13,804 nt of DNA from an uncultured Emergencia sp. Lineage in GTDB: Bacteria; Bacillota; Clostridia; Peptostreptococcales; Anaerovoracaceae. The position numbers and the translations under genes were made by a program. The notes under the pieces were generated by a model. The model did no database searches. It saw nothing but the letters and a program-made list of their open reading frames with translations, and was not told the origin of the DNA. Positions 6,236-13,200 of this stretch are shown here, one piece after another. The stretch spans positions 1 through 13,804 of the forward strand of contig CALLDR010000142.1 of NCBI GenBank assembly GCA_937997955.1, given 5' to 3'. The number at the start of each line of letters is the position of its first letter. The first letter of the stretch is position 1.

Positions 6236-6775
6236 TTATGTTGGAACTGGTCCACCATAAAAAACGGGTACGATGATAAACATGAATATACAAACGACAA
6301 CAGGAAATGCAAAAAAACATCCTCCCAATATAAATAACCAAAGTGATTTGCTTTTTTTCCTTTTTTGCTGTTGTCCAAGACATATTAGTATTAGGCCTAT
6401 AAGACAGAAAAAAAAAGGTAAACATAAATAAATAAATCCTGTTAATCCCATTGTGTCGAGCAAGAAAAACACATTAAAGATTAATGCTCCTAGAAGTATG
6501 ACAATAATACGATTTCTGGTGGCAAGTTCACTTTTATATATTGAAACTACCTCTAAAACTGTATCGTTTTGATCTTCTTGCATCAGTAATTTCGTTAGGC
6601 TTTTTCCTGATACGCGGATTAAAAGTTCGATTGTTTTTATATTTGGAAAACCAACTCCATTTTCCCATTCCAACAATGTTTTTTCTGTTACAGATAATAT
6701 CTCGGCTAGCTCACTTTGTGTCCATCCTTTATCTTCACACAGTCTTAAAATAAAATTGCTTTTTTTATTGACCAT
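6236..6775 (-). CDS. Membrane-anchored XRE-family transcriptional regulator
   Basis: The 179-residue protein has an N-terminal XRE/Cro-type helix-turn-helix (residues 7-61; GWTQSELAEILSVTEKTLLEWENG covers its core helices). A short linker follows, then three hydrophobic segments at about 88-105, 109-132 and 144-169 that should span the membrane. XRE proteins with a C-terminal membrane domain are common in Firmicutes and often control adjacent peptide or transporter genes. The gene lies 36 bases upstream of the secreted-protein gene in the same direction. A perfect inverted repeat (6788-6813), covering a possible -10 sequence, ends only 12 bases before the ATG, as expected for autoregulation. 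The ribosome binding site is weak. The signal sensed is unknown; the membrane part could monitor the envelope or the secreted partner. Confidence 0.9.
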   Translation of the reverse strand: MVNKKSNFILRLCEDKGWTQSELAEILSVTEKTLLEWENGVGFPNIKTIELLIRVSGKSLTKLLMQEDQNDTVLEVVSIYKSELATRNRIIVILLGALIFNVFFLLDTMGLTGFIYLCLPFFFCLIGLILICLGQQQKRKKSKSLWLFILGGCFFAFPVVVCIFMFIIVPVFYGGPVPT

Positions 6776-6787
6776 ATTTATCTTGTA

Positions 6788-6813
6788 TGATGTTTATAGA
6801 AGCTGAAACATCA
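6788..6813. promoter_or_regulatory. Perfect 8-bp inverted repeat, probable operator of the XRE gene
   Basis: TGATGTTT (6788-6795) and AAACATCA (6806-6813) are exact inverted copies around a 10-base spacer, one helical turn wide per arm pair. On the minus strand a TATAAA (6798-6793) lies inside it at a suitable distance from the ATG at 6775, so a bound dimer would block the promoter. No good -35 was found. Confidence 0.65.
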
Positions 6814-6829
6814 CTTTTCCTTTCTTTTA

Positions 6830-7053
6830 ATCTGGTATCGTGGTTCAATATATTCAGATACTGTGGCCTTTTGATTTTATCTTGTAGCCTTGACTACTCT
6901 ATAGGAGTGTATTGCCGCTGCCTTTATCTGAATTGTTTATGTGCCGGATGTTGCCGGGAGTATTTCTTCCGAGTACTTATTTCAATCAAATCTACGATGA
7001 TAATCGCTGGTGGATATCACGGTATCAGACTTTAGAAAGGGAGGTACTTCCTC
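6830..7053 (+). ncRNA. Candidate IS110 left-end non-coding region (possible bridge RNA)
   Basis: This is about 220 bases with no gene, directly upstream of an IS110-family transposase remnant, where IS110 elements encode their bridge RNA. Small stems are visible: CGGGA/TTCCG (6955-6959 with 6967-6971), ACTC/GAGT (6896-6899 with 6905-6908) and GATA/TATC near 7013-7025. The assignment rests on position and family knowledge. The element end was not located, and the transposase is defective, so any RNA may be a relic. Confidence 0.35.
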
Positions 7054-7590
7054 ATGATTTACGTTGGTATTAATATTGCCAAACTCAACCATTTTGCCTC
7101 TGCCATTTCTTCTGATGGCGAAATACTCATGGAACCGTTTCAATTCTCTAATGACGCTGATGGCTTCCATATGTTGCTGTCCAGACTCGATTCCCTCGAA
7201 TCTGACAACATCATCATCGGTCTTGAATCTACGGCACACCATGGAGACAACATTGAGTTACTGGATAGCCAATTAAAACAAGTTGAAGCTGAGATGACTG
7301 AGATCATGAAAATTCATGATTCTGTCATCATGACAATCCCGGGGATCGGATATATCAACGGCGGGATCATCCTTGGTGAAATCGGTGATATCCATCGATT
7401 CTCCAACCCCGGTAAGCTGCTGACGTTTGCCGGACTGGATCCATCTGTATACCAGTCCGGAAATCTTCAGGCCAGACGGACACGGATGTCGAAACGCGGC
7501 TCCCGTATTCTTAGATATTTTGATCAATGCAGCTCACAATGTAGTAAAAAACAATGTCACCTTTAAATCTTATATTATATATATCAAGTA
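7054..7590 (+). mobile_element. IS110-family transposase remnant with internal deletion and frameshift
   Basis: The plus-strand frame from 7054 begins IYVGINIAKLNHFA, the N-terminal RuvC-like (DEDD) domain of IS110 transposases, but the conserved first Asp (GIDIAK) is Asn. GLESTAHH, with the catalytic Glu, follows. The protein then jumps directly to the C-terminal half (MTIPGIGYINGGII; FAGLDPSVYQSGN; RMSKRGSRILRY), so about 150 central residues, including the last two catalytic Asp, are deleted without breaking the frame. Near 7520 a frameshift diverts the end; the proper continuation (INAAHNVVKNNVTFKSY) is in another frame up to about 7570. The ribosome binding site GGGAGG can pair with TTCCTC just before the ATG (7041-7053). 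The copy cannot transpose by itself. It lies beside a truncated secreted-protein paralogue it may have disrupted. Confidence 0.88.
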
Positions 7591-7610
7591 TACATGTTCT
7601 CGATATAAAT

Positions 7611-7740
7611 TTAGTGTAATATATTTTTCACCAGCAGTAATAGACTTAAAAAAATAGGATCCAGTACCCCGCGCATCATTGCTGTTCCTCCAGTACTGAT
7701 TTTGAAACTTGTATTAGCAAAATCCGTTCCAATATAGCAT
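7611..7740 (-). pseudogene. Truncated paralogue of the downstream-encoded secreted protein
   Basis: On the minus strand, right after the stop of the gene at 7752-8180, an open stretch encodes YIGTDFANTSFKIST, GGTAMMRGVLDP. This aligns with the intact neighbour's YICVKEYGTKFTIDS, DGTATMRGILLP (about 12 identities in 27). It is therefore the remains of a tandem duplicate lacking its signal peptide and C-terminal half. It breaks off where the IS110 remnant's C-terminal end begins, so insertion or deletion around that element probably removed the rest. Confidence 0.7.
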
Positions 7741-7751
7741 GGCGAAACAGA

Positions 7752-8180
7752 TTATCTATAACTTTTCGAGATATTACCTCCACTGATCGTTTCAACTAAT
7801 TTTCCGTTTTTATAGCATTTGAACTTTGTACTCAAAATGTAAGTTCCTTTACTTGGCAGTTTGTAGTTTTTTTCTGCCTTGTACTCTTCAAATACGCTGT
7901 TCCATGACGCGTTCCAGGTTTTATTATACACATTAGTTCCGCTCAATTTATCGATTGTAAAAGTCACTTTCACCTCATCGACTGCTGTACTAGTTTTAGG
8001 TAGTAATATACCTCGCATTGTTGCTGTTCCATCGCTATCTATAGTAAACTTTGTCCCATATTCCTTAACGCAAATATAATTCAACTCTGCTGTTTCAGTT
8101 GGCTTCACTGCGGCAAAGGCATTCGCCGAAAAAATAACGATAACAAGTAATACAATGCCCATCTGTAAAATTCTTTTCAT
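7752..8180 (-). CDS. Small secreted protein of unknown function (142 aa)
   Basis: This encodes a 142-residue exported protein with a clear signal peptide: MKR, a hydrophobic core at residues 4-18 and cleavage after AFA at residue 23. The mature part of about 119 residues is predicted all-beta, with alternating hydrophobic positions and aromatic turns (FTIDSDGTATMRGIL; YNKTWNASWNSVFEEY; KLPSKGTYILSTKFKC) and a basic end (SKSYR). It has two cysteines, near positions 37 and 120. GAGGAG lies eight bases before the ATG. It lies 50 bases after the anti-sigma gene in the same direction, so it may be cotranscribed or be a target of that sigma factor. A decayed tandem copy follows at 7611-7740. I do not recognise the family; the fold suggests an envelope-exposed or released protein. 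Confidence 0.85.
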   Translation of the reverse strand: MKRILQMGIVLLVIVIFSANAFAAVKPTETAELNYICVKEYGTKFTIDSDGTATMRGILLPKTSTAVDEVKVTFTIDKLSGTNVYNKTWNASWNSVFEEYKAEKNYKLPSKGTYILSTKFKCYKNGKLVETISGGNISKSYR

Positions 8181-8230
8181 AATACATTCTCCTCATAATA
8201 TTATTTTATAGTATATATTATTAATATTCA

Positions 8231-8953
8231 TTATTTTACATATTCCAAACTCTCAGCTATTTTTAGAGCTGTATCCTTATCAAGCTTTCCGTCTACTCTC
8301 ATTTCAATTTGCAGTTCATCCATCAGCAGAAACAAAGTAATACTGGCATTTTCTTTATCCTCAAACAAATATCCTTTATGATATCCTATGGATATCTCTT
8401 CCATCGCAGTTGTGTCTGTATCCATGCCTATCACCATATCTAATGGCATCTCTATAATTCGCACTTCCGCCAATCCAACATTAGATTTAAAAAACAAAAC
8501 ATACCTGTCACTGTCAGATTCAGCCGTCACCAATTGAAACTCCTCTGGCATATAGGCAGGATACCAATGCCCGTTCCAATCCTGCAGCAATTCAGATTCT
8601 TCCTCTGTAGACAATGTCACACTTCCCTTCTCATCGTTAAAGAATAGGCTATAAACCCTCGATCTGAACGCCTCCGAAGTTTCCAACGCGATTCCGTTTG
8701 CCACAATGACACATGCCAGCACGATCACAGCCGTCTGAAGCGTTTTTTTCCACCGATATGGTTTCTTTCGGCTGTCATATGCCCGCGCAAATTTTAAAAA
8801 TTCCTGATCGGGTTCCATATGCATGGTTCTATCGATCAATTTCGCCTTGTTGTTATACTCCTCTTCTCTCTCAATCACCTGTTGCTTTAATGATGACGCC
8901 ACAATTTTGAGAACTTCATCAGACGAATATTTTTTCTTCCAAAACATTCTCAT
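8231..8953 (-). CDS. Membrane-anchored anti-sigma factor-like protein (DUF4367-like)
   Basis: This is a 240-residue protein made of a cytoplasmic part (residues 1-69, helical and highly charged), one membrane span (about 71-88, TAVIVLACVIVANGIAL) and an extracytoplasmic domain (about 95-240). The domain carries the pattern of Firmicute DUF4367-type proteins: WYPAYMPEEFQLVTAE, later YHKGYLFEDK and a C-terminal ALKIAESLEYVK. Such proteins hold ECF sigma factors inactive at the membrane. The gene begins one base after the sigma gene stop (TAGTATG), with GGAGG six bases upstream of the ATG, indicating translational coupling and a fixed partnership. The DUF4367 name is from recall of the pattern; the anti-sigma role is inferred mainly from gene order and topology. 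Confidence 0.88.
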   Translation of the reverse strand: MRMFWKKKYSSDEVLKIVASSLKQQVIEREEEYNNKAKLIDRTMHMEPDQEFLKFARAYDSRKKPYRWKKTLQTAVIVLACVIVANGIALETSEAFRSRVYSLFFNDEKGSVTLSTEEESELLQDWNGHWYPAYMPEEFQLVTAESDSDRYVLFFKSNVGLAEVRIIEMPLDMVIGMDTDTTAMEEISIGYHKGYLFEDKENASITLFLLMDELQIEMRVDGKLDKDTALKIAESLEYVK

Positions 8954-8954
8954 A

Positions 8955-9482
8955 CTACACCTCCATATACTCATTCGCTCGTAAACGAATGATCTCCTTT
9001 TTCAGCTTTTTCAAAATGCGGTGCTGTTTCACCCGAACCGCTCCTTCACTGATGCCAAAGGCTTCTCCAACTTCACGGGCACTCAGCCCAGCTTCATACC
9101 GAAGGAGAATAAGGTCACAGTCCGCCTTCGACAAGACTTGTTTTGCCTGTTCCAGATAGATCAGATCCTCTTTCAAAAGGAAGTCCTCCTCTTCCAGCAG
9201 TCCATACTCCAAGGCTTCTCTCGCTTTTTCAACCTTCATATGCTCTTTCTCCTCAGTTTTAAAATAATCAGAAACAGCCGTCAGAGCCATCACGCGCAGA
9301 TAATTATGCAGCCAGATTTCATCCATTCCCAAGTATTTCTGCGGGTTATCAACTACTTTGCACCATACGATAGATGCGATATCCTGAACGCTCGACTCAT
9401 GTGTTGTATAGTCTCTTATGTATGTATAAAGCAGTTTATAGTTTTCGAGATAAAGTTCTTCCAACGATTTATATTTCTTCAT
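8955..9482 (-). CDS. RNA polymerase sigma factor, ECF type
   Basis: This is a 175-residue sigma-70 family factor of the small (ECF) class. Region 2 lies at about residues 11-78 (YKLLYTYIRDYTTHES; DIASIVWCKVVDNP; WLHNYLRVMALTAVSDYF). Region 4 lies at about 106-163, with the helix-turn-helix LSAREVGEAFGISEGAVRVKQHR. The start at 9482 is preferred over an upstream ATG at 9563 because GGGAG lies eight bases before it and region 2 then begins normally. A downstream anti-sigma gene overlaps its control by coupling. An extended -10 promoter (9505-9513) and an inverted repeat (9539-9555) precede it. It would direct RNA polymerase to a small regulon, possibly including the secreted protein at 7752-8180. 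The signal is unknown. Confidence 0.93.
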   Translation of the reverse strand: MKKYKSLEELYLENYKLLYTYIRDYTTHESSVQDIASIVWCKVVDNPQKYLGMDEIWLHNYLRVMALTAVSDYFKTEEKEHMKVEKAREALEYGLLEEEDFLLKEDLIYLEQAKQVLSKADCDLILLRYEAGLSAREVGEAFGISEGAVRVKQHRILKKLKKEIIRLRANEYMEV

Positions 9483-9504
9483 GTTGTTTTCTCCCTTCAT
9501 CGTC

Positions 9505-9513
9505 ATTATAGCA
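9505..9513 (-). promoter_or_regulatory. Extended -10 promoter of the sigma/anti-sigma operon
   Basis: On the minus strand TGCTATAAT is a perfect extended -10 (TG-N-TATAAT). No good -35 exists at 16-18 bases, as is common for extended -10 promoters. Transcription would start near 9498, about 16 bases before the sigma ATG. This is a housekeeping-type rather than an ECF-type promoter. Confidence 0.6.
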
Positions 9514-9538
9514 TATCTACATATATGAAGCATAGCAA

Positions 9539-9555
9539 AACTATTTCTAATAGTT
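9539..9555. promoter_or_regulatory. Perfect 7-bp inverted repeat upstream of the sigma promoter
   Basis: AACTATT (9539-9545) and AATAGTT (9549-9555) are exact inverted copies with a 3-base spacer, about 25 bases upstream of the extended -10. The position fits a regulator site or activator box. There is no U-run to suggest a terminator. Confidence 0.45.
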
Positions 9556-9629
9556 CTGCTCATGAAGAAACAACCCTTTTTTTCACGTTACATTAACATA
9601 TACTGATCTTTTTAGATTTCGTTACACAC

Positions 9630-9680
9630 AAAAAAGCAGTTAGCCCAAATTTTTTTCATCTGAGCCAACTGCTTTTTCCT
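9630..9680. terminator. Bidirectional rho-independent terminator
   Basis: A 12-bp stem pairs 9635-9646 with 9662-9673 (AGCAGTT core, two G-U or mismatched-type positions depending on strand), with A/T runs on both outer sides. On the minus strand it is followed by TTTTTTG. It lies 14 bases after the XRE pseudogene stop and insulates it from the sigma operon. Confidence 0.85.
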
Positions 9681-9686
9681 TCATTT

Positions 9687-10046
9687 CTACTTATTTAAGC
9701 CTGCCAGTTGATTGATTAAAACATCCATTATTTTACATAAGGCCACAATTTCTTCTTCACTTAAAGTTCCGGATGCTTTAACCATGCTTTCCTGTAATCG
9801 ATCCTTTCCTCTAACAAAATCTCCGAACAACAAATAAGCCACCGATACATCCAATGCATCCGCAATTCTTACTAACGTATGTGTGTAGAGACCACTTCTC
9901 CGATTCTCTACCTTATTAATCGTCACATCACTTAGCTGAGCTGCTTCAGCTTAGTCCGACTGGGACCAGCCACGAGACTTCCTTGCCTCGCGAATCCTTT
10001 CGCCAATTTTTGCGTCTAAGAGGGTTGTTTCTTCATTTGTTTTCAT
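9687..10046 (-). pseudogene. XRE-family regulator gene interrupted by one in-frame stop
   Basis: From an ATG at 10046 the minus strand reads MKTNEETTLLDAKIGERIRE, then ARKSRGWSQSD, a stop at codon 32 (TAA, 9953-9951), and then resumes in the same frame AEAAQLSDVTINKVENRRSG and on to LINQLAGLNK. The helix-turn-helix is complete apart from the stop, which replaces the Leu usual in SDLAE-type motifs (TTA to TAA is one base). The full protein would be 119 residues: HTH to about residue 75, then a short helical tail. Reinitiation at 9926 would give 79 residues lacking the first two HTH helices, so it probably cannot bind DNA. The decay looks recent, as no other damage is visible. No good ribosome binding site precedes the ATG. 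A sequencing error at 9952 is an alternative. Confidence 0.8.
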
Positions 10047-10272
10047 ATTTATAGTTTAAAGGAAATACCGCGGTTTATCCATTAACTACTTTTAAGTAAA
10101 AATTAAACTATAATTATGTAGTGCCCAAATATTCCACTAAATTCTTTCGCTTTTTTATTCACCAAGGCCATAGCTATGGGGTTACTTTTTTGACTGCCAG
10201 TTATGACGCGAATGGAATAGGACCGCTGCAAACCTGCGACTGCTCTATTCAACCCCTAATCCTCAATCTTGG
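10047..10272. other. Gene-poor spacer between XRE pseudogene and helicase gene
   Basis: No convincing gene is present. A minus-strand stretch from about 10257 to 10103 is open for about 50 codons and contains TGSQKSNPIAMALVNKKAKE, but it has no ribosome binding site and matches nothing I recognise; it may be a gene relic. CCATAGCTATGG (10168-10179) is a perfect 12-base palindrome. The shift in base composition from the helicase gene to AT-rich sequence makes this a possible element boundary. Confidence 0.4.
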
Positions 10273-13200
10273 CTATCGGGCTCCCCTATCCTTTGCGCAA
10301 TTCTTCTTCTCATCTTTATCATCAAAATCCATACTCTCCTTCTGATTCAGGTTCAGCAATATATTCACTTCCTTTAGCCGCGCAGTCTTCTTTTTCAACT
10401 CCTTTTCCTGTGTAAGCGGAGCCTGCAGCTCTGATTTTGCGCTTGCAAGCTGCGTCTGGATATCCGCAAGTTCTGCTTTTGTCTTTTCTAAATCATCTGT
10501 CAAACCATCGATCACGTGATCCATACGGGCGAAATTACCGTATATGTCTGTTCCAATCGTCAGTGTATGGGTAAGCGCCCCCTTTAGCATCATTTGGTAT
10601 TCATTGAAAAACGCATCATAGGTCAAGTCAACGGCAAAGCCCCGGTACTGCCCAAGCTGAACTGCTTCTGCATCCGTCACTTTAGCGCAGGCTGATATAA
10701 TGGCTCTGCCTGCCTCCGCCTTGTCTCCATACATTTTACCGAAGACCGTCATACCAGGAAAATCACCTTTTGACTTCGGATGTGCCGCAGCAAGCTGCAC
10801 GTCCTTCTCATAACCGGCAATACTTTCCATGAGCCTTGTTATATCTGCCGGATACTTACGCAATACCAGCTCCTCCAGCGCGTATTTCTGGCTCAAATGG
10901 CTGGCTTTCAGCATATTTAATTTATCCACTTCCATATCCAGATTGCACTTTTCAACGATCAGCGGGTTTCCTGTCGCCAGCGCTTTGATTTCGGAGTAGC
11001 TAAGTGCAGTTTCATCCACATCATCAGCAATCCGAACCGGTGCCTTGCTAGTCATAATCTGCGCAACAAACTTCTGTTTGTTCTCCACCAGCTGATAAAG
11101 GTAAGCGTCAAACGTCCCTGCTGTTACATACCGATAGATCTCAACTTCTGGGTGCTTGTTGCCTTGACGAACGATGCGGCCCAAGCGCTGGGAAAGATCT
11201 GAAGGTCTCCAAGGGCAGTCCAAATCATGGAGTGCAATAAGCTTGTCCTGGACATTAGTACCGGCGCCCATCTTTTGTGTGCTTCCCATGAGGACCCGCA
11301 CCTGGCCGGAACGGACTCTGGCAAACAGTTCCTTCTTTTTCACCTCTGTATTCGCATGGTGGATATAGGCGATTTCTTCTTCCGGGATTCCCGTGTCCAT
11401 GAGCTTTTGCCGCAGGTCATCGTAGACATTAAACATGCCGTCACCCTTTGGTGTAGACAGGTCACAGAATACAAGCTGGGTGCTGCGCTGCTCTCCCGTC
11501 TGCTTCCAAATGCGATATACATTCCGAGCACAGGCAGCCACCTTGCCATTAGGATCATCAGCGGCAAGCGGGTTGATCAGCCTCATATCCAGCGCCAGTT
11601 TGCGGCCGTCATTGGTAATCTTAAGCATATTGTCCACACTGGGATCAATACTGCCATTTCGTATCGCCTCGGCCCGCTCTGCCAATCCTGATACCATTTG
11701 CTGCTGAAGCTCTGACGGCTGAATAACCTCTGTATGAAAGTTGGCTATCGGCACCGGCAGTTTCAGCATATCCGCTGTCTGAATATCAGCAACCATTTTA
11801 AAGGCAGACATGAGTTCCGGTAAGTTGAAAAACTTGGCAAACCGGGTCTTAGCCCGGTACCCGCCGCCCTCCGGGGACAGTTCGATGGCAGTAACGGTTT
11901 CACCGAAGTCGCTGGCCCAATCGTCGAAGTGCAAAAGTCCCATTTCCTCCAACGTGCTGTACTGCAGATATCGCTGTATCGTATAAAGCTCCACCATGGA
12001 ATTGCTGATGGGCGTCCCGGTGGCAAAGATTACGCCGCGCCCGCCCGTGACCTCGTCCAGATACCGGCATTTCATAAAGAGGTCGCTGGATTTCTGCGCT
12101 TCTGTCTGTGCGATGCCGCCCACATTCCGCATTTTAGTTGCCAGGAAAAGATTCTTAAAGTAGTGGCTTTCATCTATAAAGATTCGGTCTACGCCTAATT
12201 CCTCGAACGTGACAAGATCATCCTTGCGGCTTTGATCATTGAGCCGTTGAAGCTTTGTCTCCAGGGACTTCCGGGTACGCTCCAGCTGTTTCACGGTGTA
12301 TCGCTCGGCCTTAGCTGCTTTGGCCCCCTCAATCCCGTTCATAATCTCATTGATCTGTTGCTGCAGGATAGTCCGCTGACGTTCTGCTGACATAGGGATT
12401 TTTTCAAACTGCGAATGGCCGATAATAATGGCGTCATAGTCGCCGGTAGCAATGCGCCCACAGAATTTTCGGCGGTTTCGCTTTTCAAAATCTTTTTTCG
12501 TGGCTACCAGGATGTTTGCCGTGGGATAAAGCTGGAGCCATTCTGCCGCCCACTGCTCTATGATATGGTTGGGAACCACCACCAATGATTTGCTGCAAAG
12601 GCCCAGACGTTTCATTTCCATAGCTGCGGCTACCATCTCGAAGGTCTTACCTGCACCAACCTCATGAGCCAGCAGTGTATTTCCTCCGTACATGATATGG
12701 GCGATGGCATTGACCTGATGAGGCCGTAATGTAATTTCCGGGTTCATGCCGGAGAAGCGGATATGCTTCCCGTCATACTCTCGTGGCCGGATACTGTTAA
12801 AAGTCTCATTATAGATACGGCATAATTCTTCCCTCCGGTCTATATCCTTCCAAATCCACTCAGCAAATTCCCTTTTTATCAGTTCCTGTCGATCCTGCAC
12901 AATAGCGGTTTCCTTCTTGTTCAGGACCGGCTTTTTGTTGCCGTTTTCGTCTTCCACATAATCATAGACCCGTGCATCTTTCTGGTTTAGGGTCTGTGCT
13001 AGGATATAATAGGCGTTCATACGTCTGGAGCCGTAAGTGGTATAGGATTTTACATTGCCCCGATCAGCGTTTTTCTCCGTGATCTCCCATTGCCCGGTAG
13101 AATCCGCACGCAGAACTTTGATGCGGCTTCTGGCATGGATACCGGTACCGAAAGTTTCCTCCATGAACTGTTGGTAGATCTCTACCGGAATCCAGTTTGC

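Noticed and set aside
9483..9563. Longer N-terminus for the sigma factor
   Set aside because: The ATG at 9482 has GGGAG at good spacing and starts region 2 normally; the extension contains the predicted promoter.
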